Shown here piece after piece: positions 38,812 to 52,179 of a DNA stretch of 64,000 bases (position 1 is the first letter of the stretch; each line of letters opens with the position of its first letter). The translations under genes and the position numbers were made by a program. The notes below the pieces were generated by a model. That model ran no database searches, was not told the DNA's origin, and saw only the letters and a program-made list of their open reading frames with translations. Source of the DNA: Acanthaster planci (taxonomy: Eukaryota > Echinodermata > Asteroidea > Valvatida > Acanthasteridae); assembly GCF_001949145.1 (NCBI RefSeq), contig NW_019091385.1, positions 1,802,046 to 1,866,045 on the forward strand. The letters are read 5' to 3'.

Positions 38812-41332
38812 ACAAACTAAGTGGAAGAGGTGAACATAGTGCCTTCATCTTGCCATGTGCTTTATGAAAATGGCATTTATGATAAAGCACACGTTTTTTG
38901 GTGTGGTCGGCCGCTATTACAGCCTAACGTAGGCCCCACACTCACGGAGAGCATGTATTATTACTTGCAATTCCCACGGACACAGGCACACAGTTGCCCC
39001 TGCGTCGCTTTATGTTGATTTTTCAACCAAGGTAGCGCAGATTTTCAAGAGGCACTGCATGTGCGCCGTAAGATGTACATGACCAGTATACATCAACTTT
39101 ACAGACGTACACTTATAAATAGATTTTAAAGTGTGCACGTGTGCCTTTGAATGTAGTTAGGAATGATTGATCTTGTAGCCAATGATATTGTTTTTTTGAA
39201 CAACTTTATTCATCACTGTTTTGTTTTGGGTTTGTATCGGTCCAGCACGTACAGCCAGCTTTGGGAAGTGATCCAGAGACCCGCAATTGTCCCCCGTCCG
39301 CCCACGCTGTAAAACGCCAAATCGACTACTGCAATCTGAGAGTTCCGTCCAGTGAGGTTTTAATTTCCTGCCACTTGCTGTCCATCACAGAGAAGCAAGA
39401 TGCCGTCTTCCTACAAGCACAATACTCCCTGCCCTCCATGGAAACATGACACTGTTTTTATTTTGTCGTGAATAGGCTCAGTCTTGCACTGGAAAGTCCT
39501 AAGACCCTTTCGGTATGGACGAACAACACAATTCTTCCCATTGCAGAAAAAAAAAATACATCATGCAGTTTTTTGGGTTCACGCTTTTCTGGCCCTACAA
39601 TGTGCTAGTCGTCTCTTCAAGGTTCCCCTGGCGCTCAATATCACCATATTTATTATACACAGATTGCTCCCCGCGCATTATGTTACCTTTAAAATAGTTA
39701 CGATTCGAGACATGGCTCGTATTCAAACAATTTAATTAAGAAATAATTCCAAAAGATCATCATTGTTTTCTTGTTGTTCATCTTCCTCCAAGGATTTGCA
39801 TTCCTGCCGCTCGCATGCACTTACGATTAGGGTATTATTGGAATTTACTTAATTTTCAGGCTGCAGATGTTCCGCGCACACTCACTCGTAAAGGTGTCAA
39901 AGCACAAGTGAGGGCGATTTGAAGAAAATTCACACTATCATGCCACCCAAAAGAGCTCTCGTTAACCGGTGAATCTGTGTGAGAAAATCCAAATGGACTG
40001 CCGTATGAAGTTAATATTCCTTGTGTACATTTTCCCTTCGTTCTTAAGTTATGAACATTTTTTTCAGTTTAAATATATAATGTCATGGTGAGCTTCTATT
40101 GCCTTTTTGTTCTGTTGGTGCCTTCTGCTGCTGTTAGTTGTTTAATATGGTCGCCGTATATATGTTGCTTTACATCTTCTTTGAAAGCTCTCTTTAAAAG
40201 AGCGAATTTGTAACGATTGTGTACCGGTTAGCTCTTCGGCCTACTGAACAGAGGGAAGCAATGCCGCGTGCTATAGCAACGTATCGACAAAACAATGCGT
40301 GGTTTGAAATGAGTTTCTTGCCACATCAAACCTTAACGGGTTTCATTCTCTATACTTGCGCACCAATGCACTATTTGCCCTCAAACATGGCCTTTGCGTG
40401 AAATTGACATCCGAGGTATACTCCGATGTAACGTTGACATAATTAGTTACTGTAAAAAAGCAGGAACACGTATTGTACAGTTTCTCTTCAATGTGTGATG
40501 TAGTTACTCATTCAAAATGTGTAGGCCTAAAAAATAACTTAAACCTTTACCGAATTATCGACCTGGTATTTAACCTGCGGCAGTTATTAAAAATACATAG
40601 AAGCAACAGCATTTCTTCACTCTAAGCTTCAGCAGGACATATGATGTATGACTTCTGCAGCAGTTAATCTTTGTGTCGTTTGTTCGGGTGATATATTATA
40701 CAAAGTCTGCAGACTGTTGTTCGAAGCATATATCGTGACGCCATTAATCATGTTACACATGCCCTTGCGATTTCTCCTCAAAGAGACGAAATCGCACCGT
40801 CCTTTAAGAAAGATCGAGCGATTCATGCCCTCAACGTTGATTATATATAACAGGTTTGCCCTTAACGCTGATTTAAAGAGTAGATTCGGACGCAATTTTT
40901 CGTTATTAGCTTCGGTGGTTATGCTGTACAGTATATGAATGGCAATTATTACTCTAGTCACGATTGCAACAGACCTTCAAGAAGTACGGGTGTATTAGGT
41001 ATCTTGGACTGTTTTTCAAGATTAGAGATAGCTTCCGGCATGTTCGACTGTTAATTGTCAAGATTTGATGAACTTTCCAAATGTCACGCGGGCGACTTAA
41101 TCATTTCTTCCCTTGTATCGACGCCAGTCAAGATGTTAAACAATCCGGTGAAGCTAAAAGTGACGTTGATTTACGAAATTAAGCAAATTCTTTTCCTGGG
41201 CTGACGATTTGTTTTCACCAACTATTGGCGAACTTGTTATTCTGCTCTTGTGCACCTCTCCCAATCTCGTATACGTTTTGATTTGCACTGCCATCTCTGA
41301 AAGCAATACGGAGGATTCAAAACAGTGATCCT

Positions 41333-41452
41333 CCAAGAGTTTGCAACGCTTTGGCCAATCACAATGTGCGAAATTTATCGACCCAATGCGCGTTTGGAAA
41401 GGGTCGACAGATTTCGCGTATTGTGATTGGCCAACGCGTTGCAAACTCTTGG
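41333..41452. repeat. Near-perfect inverted repeat, 52-bp arms, 16-bp loop
   Basis: The left arm 41333-41384 starts CCAAGAGTTTGCAACGC and contains TTGGCCAATCACAAT. The right arm 41401-41452 is its reverse complement with about five mismatches. Transcribed, it would form a long stable hairpin. It may be a fold-back transposon or a MITE reduced to its termini. No target-site duplication is seen directly outside the arms. Confidence 0.85.
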
Positions 41453-44400
41453 AAGCGCACTATTGGGAATCACTCGTATGGAAATATTGGAAATATCACT
41501 TTGAAAGCCCTTAAGTACTGTACAGTGGTCAATTTACTTTATTTTAGAACATTTCTTAGATCTCTATCTCTTCCGCGCTTAAGAGGACCACTTCCCATTT
41601 TCACATCGATGCGTTATACTTTGCCAAGTTAAGTTCAACTAATCAGAAATGCTTGCTCAGTTTTGAAAATGTCCACCGTATGACTAAAAAGAAGCCACGA
41701 CAATATAGTTGTGTTACTTCAGAAGCGACTAGACAAACAGCATTATTACGGAAATCGGCGAATGCGCGCTTCTGCGGTAACAGCATTGAAAACCTGTGTA
41801 CACAAAAGAGCTCAGCAAAATGGAAAGCAAATCACTGATGCCCAGTCCGTCTGGCGCTTTGAAAGCAAACAGCCCGTATGTTTTTTCTAGGAACATGAGG
41901 ACAAAATACCAGTCATGAGTACACTGTTTAAAAGTATGGCATATCTGTTTGTCTAAGCACAGTCTTTTTTTTGTCCCGCGAAATTCTATGGATTTGCCAT
42001 GCGTCTAGCTGGTGATAGGTCACTTCCGCAAGTCGCAAATCCTGCACTGAAAACTATTGCAGTTTTCTGTGTACATCTCAACATAATTGAAATCCCCAAT
42101 TCAATCCAATGATGGATTCGATGGCGACATGTGATACCAATTGTCAGCAATTAATGCGTCGTATTGGCTGCTGACTTCCAGCGGTTTGTTTGTCCAAGCA
42201 GCAGAAAGGTGACGATAGTAACCCGTCATCAGAAAGGGAAATGTCCAAGGTACGAGTTGCCTGTATTCCTTCCGACTCCCCTTAAATGTCATTGCGAGAA
42301 ATAGCGCCCTTTGTCCCAGAGGTTCGCCTTGACGTCCACTAGAAAACAGAATTATCCTTTATAGTCCGAAGGCCTAGTTGTTAGTCGTCAGTAATAGATT
42401 TATTGGAAACTTAGACTTAAAGCAATTTCAGTCCAATACTCAGAGCAATATGGTGTCTTTAATATCTTTGGAGGTACATGTATTACCAAATAAAAATATT
42501 GACAACAGTGAATGAAGCCTTCAAAAATATCCATCCTTGAGTGGCAAGGCTGGGGCTCAGAGGAATCTTTGACGATAGTCGCGGCGCAGACCGAAACGTC
42601 GAGCTTGCCAACATCCAAGCAAAGTTACATGCCATCGGACAGCGGCAACGCCGATTATCTGTTTTCCTCTGTTTCCAAAAGCTTTTTGCTTGAGGGATTC
42701 ATATGATAGCACAGTTCTTTCCAGCAATTTTTATGTGACATTTTGGCAGATGGATGTGCACGCTGCGGGCTGTGTCCCCGGTCATGCCTGTATCCCTGGG
42801 GGGGGGGAGCTGAACGGGTGACGCACTGTGGGTATCGTGGGTTGAACTCCCTCAGCCCCCCACTCAACCCTCGTCCCCTGGCCCTGCTATCGAGTCCTGA
42901 GACCAATCGCGGACACGGATCATTTGCGTTCTCGGATCCTATGCAGCCGTCGGCCATGGAACCAAACTTACTCCGGCGGGCGGATAAAACTATAGCGATG
43001 GTTCCAAAAATCTTACCCATTTTCCGAGTCTACTGTGCCCTTTATCACGAAAGTTAATGGGGACGGATGTGGCGCCATTCGCTCTCCGGCCAAGTACTTA
43101 TCACATGTTAACGTCTCGATTAACCGCGATCTACTTATAACTGAATAGACGTGTGTGAGAACTGTTGCACAGTCCTACCCCCATTACCAAGTTGTTGTAT
43201 AGCTTAACATACTCTTCACACAATTAATGATCCATTTGTAAAAATGGGAACTATCACTGTACATGTATCCCCTTACACTAGGATTGAAATATTGCTCGTC
43301 TCCTCAGTCCGTTCCTGGATCTGAGAGGAATTTTGACTGGAGTTCGAGATGGAGCGTCCCGTGCGACTCCAGGAAAGTAAAGTGACCTGGCAAACAAGCA
43401 TAGGCCGGCCGATCGCTCTCCTGGCTGGGTTTTCAATCTTCTTCCTCGCCCGTCGTTTGGTTAACGATGTTGACATTTCCAGTCAGGCGCGCTGTATAGC
43501 TGTCTCTGTATTCGACGCACACTCAGCCCGAGACACCGCATACACGCGGTGAGGGAATTACAGAGACCCACTCGAGGGCACGCGCTCCCAAGTTACTTTG
43601 TTTGGGGGTGGTTGCCGTGTTTTCTGCGACTGTAGAGAGCATTTTCAAAGTGTGGCTTAGACAAGGAGCCACCAGTTAACTTTCAAAAATTAACCCTGTC
43701 ACAGTAGAGACCCAGCTCGATTAACCTAGATCAGAACCATACCAGCGTGGTATAAGTGTCGTACATGCTTTCTTCAATCACAAAATAAACTCTTTTGATT
43801 TGCCACTACAGAGAAAGAAGTAATATATTCACGTCTGCGTAATTTTCCGATGAGTAACAAAATTGTTTCAGACAATACTTTTCTATAAAACCCAACTATT
43901 TGTATTTAATAATTAAAAAGATCTGTACACTAAACAAGGTTTAAAATAATATTCCATCTTTACCTGTAGCCCTTTTCCTTTCTAGAGTGATAGGCCTATC
44001 AGTGGGGATTTAACAGTGAAAATTGGGTTTTCACAATATCCTCTCTTGCAGTGATGACCCATTCCCTCGTCAGATACGTATTTTGTTACTTGACCATTAT
44101 GATATCACTCCGAAGACAATTTGTGTGCCGGGCGCTTCCGTAACATTATCAGCTTCTAAGACATAATACTAGGGGCGAAACCACTTACGCGACGCTTTTG
44201 CTTGCTCCAAGGCCACGGGCTCTCTAGCCACCGAGTGGAATCGTCCTCAGTCAAATAGTTATTTGATGAAGGAGGGTAAAGGGAATATTGTTATGTCGGC
44301 GAAATGAAACACGCGAGCGTACGGGCCAACCGGGCTAGAGACAGGATAACAAGTTACAAAAACACCCGCGAGAAATGGAGTGAAGAGGGGGGGTGTGCAT

Positions 44401-46978
44401 TCGAGTTTCCGTGCCAAAGGTCAACCGTTGAAATTCAACATGTTCTCTGAAGCGTACCAGAAATAACTCGTGCTTTTCCTCTCTTTTTGTTTGAATGCGG
44501 TACTTTTCTGGGGATAACAGAATGCTTCCACTACGAGTCGTTCTACTCGAAGAGACTCGCTGCCTGAAATATCTGAATTGAAATGATTTCCAGGAGTTTG
44601 AGAGCCTACCGTTGTCATCCACGTTGGAGATGTTGTCAACAATTATTTGGATTAGCTCAGAATTGTTCCAGTAGGTCAGACCAAAAGCAGCAAGACGAGG
44701 AATTGAATGAAAAGTGACCCACGTGGATGAACGTCTTTGAAATGTATCTGATGACTTTTATTCACTGAAGGAGGGGCCTGCACTGTGTACTTTGCCTGAA
44801 TTGACAACTTGTTATTATTTCTACCCGGTCTTCGGGAATGGCAAACACTTTTATGGCAAGATCTTTCACTTAGTGCAAATTAAAACAATGTGCACATAAT
44901 TTCACAAGTATTGTTACCCAGATATCGTAGTGTGTTTTAAAAATGTTTATAAATCAAAAAGGCATACAGATTTGTCGTTAAATGGCGCCAAAAATGGACC
45001 TGTTTCAAGAGGCTGATTTACTACGTGATTCCATCCGCATCCGTTTAGCGATTCCGTTGATCCAATTTTCATATTTAAACCCAAGCACTCATACCTCTGG
45101 GAAATCACATATTAATCCTAGAAGCATCTCACTGTGGCTTCAATCAGATCAGTGATTGTGACTGAATTGAAAACGCGTTATAATCCATCGCCAAATTTGT
45201 TTAGGCCTATCTCTTGACGCTCAGCGTTCCAGGTGGTGATTACACCACACTTCTGAACGGGCATCCATTTTTAATGTATGTTCAATTTTTAAGTGTCAAA
45301 ATGATTGCTTGAAGTTTTCTCCTTAATTGGTCGAGTGAGTATGTAGACGGCATTATTATCTGAATACATAGCGATATTTTTGTGTCTTAGTTTTGTGGGG
45401 ATTTATATTCCTTGGAACGACAATGTAACATCAAATACCGGTATATAACAATAACGAATAGGAACTTTTATGTATAGTCTTGCTGTCAAAGTTTAGTCTC
45501 GTTAATGTTGATAAAGGTCAAACCTCTCATCCACCATCATATCTTGTCATACGCTGTAGATGAAGTTGGTGCTGTTCTTTAACTGATGATGTATAGGCTG
45601 GAGTGAGAGAGCTAGGATGTCGCGAGTATTCACGAGTGAATATTCAGGAGCAGTGGAGCACGGGAGCCTTGAATTGACGGCATGATATTTGCCCATCAAA
45701 AAAAATTCCTCTGTTACTGTCTTCAGGTTTATTCTCGGTTATACCACCTGGCAGATCCATCCCCACGTGAAAACTTGTATTTGAACATACATAAACATAC
45801 ATGTAATGCCAGTGCCAAATCGACAGGGACATAACGAGCTCTTAAATTGCCTGTCTGAAGGCAATGACTGTGGTTTGAAGTCAGCTTTTAGTAAGCGTGA
45901 CCGTTGTTTTACTTGTATTTTAGCTGAGTAAACCTCATTTGCCTCAAATGCATGGAATACGACAAGTGGTGGCAAGAGAGTTGTAATAAATGCCTTTATC
46001 CACTGTGTTCTTTTTTAATTCCTTAAAAAGTTGTTTGCCGAACGAAACAAGATGTTGCGCTCTTTTAAACCTCATTTTTATGAAAAATAAATCCTGCCCC
46101 CTCATCATGCCTACATGTATTACCACCTACACTTGAATGACGTACAAAAAAATCAACTTGAATGTCTTAAATGCCTCATTTGTGGTAACTTCTTTGACAG
46201 ATTTGGTGGTCCCTTATGCAGTTTTTAAAATGTTCCTGTGAAAAAATGAGGAGTTTCATCATGTCAGTTCAGTCACATTGGCGCGTCATCGTCAGCCAAC
46301 CTATGTCTTGAGCGTCCATATCTAGTTGTCTGGGCGAGTTCAATTCGCTGGACCTGCAGACCTACGTTGTTGAACAAACTCTGCAATTAAATATTTAAAA
46401 CAACCCCTCCTGCCTATAAGAAGTCCCCAGTTGCGTATACAGTTGAGAGCCTCTCTTACAACTTCAGAAAGGAACGAGTGCGTTTCACTTCCGTGAGTAA
46501 ACGCAACGCGACGTTTCAAGTTTTTGCTCTCCCCCTCGAGTAGTCGCAGCAACGAGAACAGAATATTAAGTAAACAGGAAATGAATGCTGATTTGTATTT
46601 TGAATTTTCGCTTCAAAATCAGAGGTTGTTTTTGCACAGGATGTGAAAGCCTTGAGTTATATTAAACGGAGATTTTGAGGCATCCTGATGAGAAAGTGAA
46701 TGTCAAACGCCAACAGGTATACACAGTTTGGAATAAATGCATGTATATTTAAACTTAGGTTTTCCTTCACGAATCGCCATAGTTTCAGCTGTCACTGAGT
46801 CAACTACTACATTATCGGTCTGGCAAACTTTCACATTTTCGGCAGAAAGTTTTTATGGTCCAAAAATTACTGACATCCGCACCGTAAGTGTCGGATTACG
46901 GCGCTTTGATAAAGTGCACCAACGGAACTACAGTTTCACGAGTGAATAAAAAGATTCCTGGCACAATCGTTTTGTGTG

Positions 46979-47000
46979 TTTGTTTGTTTGTTTGTTTGTT
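46979..47000. repeat. (GTTT)n microsatellite
   Basis: About five and a half GTTT units in tandem, in the receptor B intron. Confidence 0.85.
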
Positions 47001-48436
47001 CGTTTTACAATAGTCGAAATTTAACTGTATTAAAATTTTTAACAATTCTGAACTTTGAAGCAACCCCGATGAAAAGTAACGCTGCATACGCACGGCTTCT
47101 GCATGCTATCTGGTATTCAGTTTGTACGATTGTTGCACGATCACAAACATTGTTATTATTGCTAATAATAGTGCAAAGTGAGAATAAATCCAACCTTCCT
47201 ATTGGCGCTTCTCTGACTCCGCGTCACGTGATTATTCGGCTTAACGTTCAGCACCGGCGCACTCGACTCATCCTCGTAGACTGAAACATTCCATGTTACG
47301 TCATGAAATAGTTCTTGCCATTGCATTCATCAATATTGCGTTATTTGTATAATGGCATACTTAAACCTTCCCTCGAAAAACACAAGCAATACGATGATAA
47401 ATCGAATCAAGGGATCGAAGTAGCGTCACTATGAGCTGGAGCAAAACTGAAAGTAAGGTCAATGGAGGCATTGTACATATTCAAGATCTGAACTGGAAAA
47501 GATGCATTCCATGCAGAAGCTTTAATATTAGACTTTAATAAGGTAATCAAGAAACTCATGCAAAGAGTAATACTTCGAACTTAATCAGTACAGCACGAAA
47601 GATTGTACATTGGTCTCAGCACCAGACTGATTACTCGCCCCGATTGCGTGCATAATGAAACATGTCGGGGTCCTCTTCTTCCTGAGAAATTCAAGTCTTC
47701 ACACCAAATACTTGAAAAGTGGGAAAGTAATTCAGGCGATCTTAAGCCCCACGAGTGCCTGTGAATCCGCCAAATGGTCTTACTATACCAAAACTAGCTT
47801 TAGTGATCAACGGAAAGGGAAAACAATGAGAAAACGTCTGCGGGGGAGTTGTAAACGCCTCCGGTTGGGTTATCCGTGCACGAGCCGGAGAATACTTGAA
47901 CATGGGCCAAAATGAATCATGTCAAAATCGCCCTGGAGGGGGCCAATGCTATTGGCGTAGCATTAGCGAGTCCCTCGTGTTATCAGCCAGTAGCTACGAG
48001 GCAGCTGAAGGGACCAGGTACAAACATCCTTTCGCTCATGGAGCTTTATCGTTTTGTTAATTCTGTGCGGAGACTGCAGCTAGATTTCATCTGGGAGATG
48101 CCTCTTTTCTGCACAGCAACAAAATGATATGCCAATTCGGTGGTTCTTATTTAAGTAATCTCCCGCCTACAGAGTGCCGCTATTGTGACCAATCCGCGGT
48201 CGATTACGCGGTACCGTTGTTACCGTCGAGACCAAGGCCAATCACCTCAATGGAAGGCTGGGCACTTACATTTTGGCAGCTTGTCACATTTTGTAGTCAG
48301 TGTGGGTTTGAGCAAACTTATTGCTCGTTTACACAGTGGATTTCGCTGTTTTCCAGTCTGCCGTCTGCGTTGTTTATAATTTCAGTCTTGTGAGTGCCCA
48401 GAAATGAAGAAATCATCAATCAACAACCTAAATCCG

Positions 48437-48622
48437 CCTTGAGCAGACAGCATCCCTTATAGGTTGAAAAGAGCCATGTTGGTTTGGAATGTTCATTTTT
48501 GTTGATAGCGACACGACCGTAACGCGTGCATTTCATATTCCTTCTCTAAACAGCGAAGTGCAGTTCCCACCAAACGAACCTTCATTGCTGCGCCTTCTTT
48601 TGGTTGCGCTCGGGGTTTGTCT
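48437..48622 (-). repeat. Unclassified dispersed repeat, copy 2 of 3 (inverted)
   Basis: This is the reverse-complement relative of 16728-16921 and 53086-53282. Matching landmarks are CTTGAGCAGA, GTTGAAAAGAGCCATGTTG, CGACCGTAACGCGTGCATTTC, CAGCGAAGTG and GCTCGGGGTTTGTC. It is the most diverged of the three copies. It lies in the receptor B intron. Confidence 0.7.
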
Positions 48623-48812
48623 CACAAACTATGTCATAATTATTTCCAAAAGTAGATCCGATTGGCTGCTAAGGTAGGGGCTCGCATAACTTCTATATGC
48701 GCACTTGCTTTAGACATTTGTTGAGAGCAGGTTTTCTGGGGAATGTTGACCATTAGTATCGAGGTAGACTAAGATATGAAGGAAGCCTCAAAATATAATC
48801 ACACTTAGGCTC

Positions 48813-48839
48813 TGTTGTTGTTGTTGTTGTTGTTGTTGT
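48813..48839. repeat. (GTT)n microsatellite
   Basis: Nearly nine uninterrupted GTT units. Confidence 0.9.
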
Positions 48840-51249
48840 AGGGTTAAAGGCACCTTTGGCAAATTTATGACTTTTATGCCAGCCGTCAGTAGAGTTGCTG
48901 AACACTTAAGCCCGATTAATTTTCCGAAATGTAGAATGGCACAGTCATCTTAGAAATCACAGTTATAAGATACGATATAAGACAATATAGCAAAACTGTC
49001 TGCAGCTGTGACTAAGATTAAGCGACAAAGATGTACCGATCTGTACAATTTAATGCCTTTCATACGCGCGTGCATGCACAAGCCAGTGCGTAAACGCAGT
49101 GACTTCAGTTGTTCAAGCACTGGTGTCAATAGCCGCAGATGCCATCCTGTTTTATGTTGCTTTTCTTGGTATTAAACGGAGTGGTCGCGTAAGAAGACCC
49201 TGGTAAAAGCCTATCATATTTCACATGTTCACAATTTCTTACAGGACAGTGATAACAAGTGATGGATGTAAGCGTATCGATCAAACCAGTACAAAAAAAT
49301 CATTATCCAACGTATTTTCGAAGCCTCCTGACTTCACGAATCTGAAAGTAGACCTAAATAATGCAGTTCTTCTGTGGTCAATTGTGAATCTTCCGAGCTA
49401 TCACTGGCGTCAATCTAACATCTCAGCTTCTGCAAGACTTCCTTATTGTATTTCCCGATAAATGCAAGCAATCCAGATATAACTGTACTTTTGAAAGGCG
49501 TTCTGTTTATCTTCGTATCTCACATATCACCCGACAGACACTCACGGGTAAGCTAAACAGGAAGATAAAACGACCCTTATCCGTGTTGCAGGATGCAACA
49601 CCAAAATCAATTTCAATCCTACAAAGACCGCAGGCTGAATCCGCACATTTTGTTCGATATATCAGTGATATTCATTTTACAGTGCCGGTGTTTTATGTGT
49701 CGTAGCGTGACGATATACCTGAAACGTGGAAAGTGTCCTCGGGAAATGTCAAATTTGACGCAGATCCCGCGAAAGGGGCTATTCCTTCATTGGCCAAGCA
49801 CAGGAAAGAGTGGTGTGAAATGCTGATTACTCTGGTTAATGTTATACACGCTAAATTTCAGTACCGGTAAACTTCGCCTTAGCCCAAACGGAGTCAAAGG
49901 GGTGGGTTCCCCCCCCCGTCCATTTGTAAGATGGTGCACCAAAAAAAGGACTTCCTAGAGATAAATGTGTCAATATTCGGTACAAGAGAGTTGCTGTCAC
50001 TTGTCATGGGGTATCTGAAAGACAGACATTCATAAAACGTTTATCATTTACGGGTAACATAACTCTAATACTGCAAGATGACCTTGTTCAAAACCTGTTG
50101 GTGTAGGCCTATGGCACCGGTCGGAGTTACTTGATATCACAGTCCAGATTCGACCAACTTTGAACGGCTCGTTGGGCATGTTGAGCGAGTCTGAACCAGA
50201 TATCGACTCGACAGGGTGAATGACTCGATAGCCTGAGAACTGATTCAGCCAAGGGAACATATTCACCTTTTGTTCCCCATATTCCCAGGCATCTCCAGCA
50301 GACCGGGCTCGAGGCAGTAGCTATGAGTGGTACTTTATTGAAAGCAACATCCATCAAGGTGATGAGACCGGCGGGTCTTATTAGAAACGAGAGTAGGTGG
50401 AATACACGCTCTCATTATCAAGAATCTTTGGTGAAAGGAGGATAATACGTCATGTTCACGCAGTGTGTAAACCTAATCTTCAATCTGGTCCAAAAATAGT
50501 TCAGTCGAAACGTTACGCTCTATATACATGTATTTCATTTTCTGCTGTGTGTGTTTTCAATGTGTTGCATTTCCATAAGCAGTTTGAATCTCATCGCCGT
50601 AGGCTTGAAGAATCAGTAAACTTGCGAAGTGGTAAGTACAAAATTTAATAATGTCATGCACTGAGCTATAAATTTGTATCTGAGTAAGTAGTGACAACAC
50701 ACAGTTTCCAGTGTCCGAGAAGAGTAGCTATTCTGCTGAATGGAACGTTAAAAAGAGCAGGTCTTTCGTCATTTTTTGCCGTAACACCGACGCGTTAATA
50801 AACACCGTATACTCAGCGTTCATTCGAGAGCTTCCGATAAAAATTCTCAAGCTTACTCGGGTCATCGTCATCACGGAGATCGTTGCTTGTCTCCCATTTT
50901 ACTCGGACTTGCTTACTTTAAACCGTTTTACTTCCGTCATAAAGTCAGAACTGACAACTCACGAGAGCAAAGCCAAGAACTTCAAAAGCTCTGTGGTTTG
51001 CCTCTCATGAGGAAATGTATAAAGTGACCTTTGAAGGATATGCACTTGATTTTGAAATATCTTATGCTTCATTCCCTTAACATATAAAGACAGAATATCA
51101 CGTAGAATCATAATTATTAAATGAAAAGTCAGCGTTCAGACAAAAGCAACTTCAGGAGTTACAATGGTACCTAGGACGAGATTCCCGCTCCATTATTTCA
51201 ATAACATAAACCACATCGAATGCTACTTGAATGGAGAAGAGGAACCCAC

Positions 51250-51671
51250 CTGTCGACTGCAATGACCAAGAGGGTGTTGATGGAGACGTAAATGGACACC
51301 AACTTGACCGTGCCCACAAAGGAGCACATCCAAGCCCCAAAGATCCAGTTTTGGTGGAGGTAGTAGTGCAGCGTGAAAGGCACGCTGAGTACGGCCATTA
51401 GCAGGTCCGAGGCGGCCAAGTTGGTAATAAAGAGGTTGGTCACGCTCCGCAGACGCTTCTGCGTCAGCACGATGAAGCAGAGCAGCGAGTTACCCACGCC
51501 GCAGACGACGGTCACCGAGACGAAGGTCACCAGCAGGAAGACCTTCATGGGAGACGGTAAGGGGGGAAGCAGGTCCAAGCAGTCCATGGTGACGTTGGCA
51601 TCGAATAAGCTGTCGTACATGGAGAAGGCATAAGAAGCATTTAGGACGTACGTGCTGGTTCTGGTAGCCAT
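51250..51671 (-). CDS. Prokineticin-receptor-like GPCR (receptor B), exon 1: N-terminus to DRY
   Basis: First coding exon of receptor B, 140 codons plus two bases. I chose the ATG at 51671 (MATRTSTYVLN): it has G at -3 and G at +4, and the frame upstream has only a non-ATG extension. The short extracellular N-terminus has sequons at Asn11 and Asn26. TM1 carries VCGVGN (Asn61, 1.50), TM2 has NLAASD (Asp89, 2.50), TM3 has the disulfide Cys116 and VSIYVSINTLLVIAVD, and the exon ends within DRY at a GTGGGT donor. VCGVGN, KRLRSVTNLFITNLAASD and VSIYVS-N-LLVIAVDR match VCGIGN, KKLRNLTNLLIANLAISD and VSLYVSTNALLAIAIDR of vertebrate PROKRs. Together with exon 2 the protein has 391 residues, the usual PROKR length. 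The 22-kb distance is the main uncertainty in pairing the exons. Confidence 0.9.
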
Positions 51672-52179
51672 ATCGACAAAAGAAAACCAGCAAGGGCAAT
51701 AACAGACACCGGTATCCAATATCGTTGAGGGTAGATATTAAACACAGTGAACACCTTTCCCGCTGACTCATGGATAAGAAGTGATAGAGGCATATGGTAG
51801 CCCTGTAGTGCTTCTCTTCGGCATCTTATCAAGTGAAGACTTTCGCGTGGCAGCAATTGGTGCCTTGATCCTGCGGTAATCGTAATGAAGTATAAGATGA
51901 CCGCAGGGAGGGCGACACCGATTCTGTTCTGTTTGCATTTTCGGCATTTCAAGGAAGGCCCCGACCAGTCGACGTGCCCACGCCCGCTGCGGCTTTAGCA
52001 AGTGACAATGAGAAACAGTAGGACTTTTTCTCAGTTAATGACTCCAACTTTGCCAGCCCGGTGTGCGATCAGAGGATGGTGGAAACCCTACTCCCAGATT
52101 TTAATTTCATCCAAGAACAACACTTGCAGCTATTAAAGCAGGGTGCGACGCGACAACAGGGTCACATCATAGCGGGCAG

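Larger units (their letters stand above)
29276..51249 (-). other. ~22-kb intron of receptor B
   Basis: This intron is bounded by GTGGGT at 51249 and TATTAG at 29276 (minus strand), phase 2, splitting Arg141. The splice join is supported by exact frame continuity and by the expected PROKR-like sequence across it. Inside I see no convincing gene. It contains an inverted-repeat element (37166-37372), an assembly gap (36097-36283), an NRF1/YY1-like pair (38753-38811), a near-perfect inverted repeat (41333-41452), a copy of the dispersed repeat (48437-48622) and microsatellites. A nested or independent gene cannot be excluded. Confidence 0.75.
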
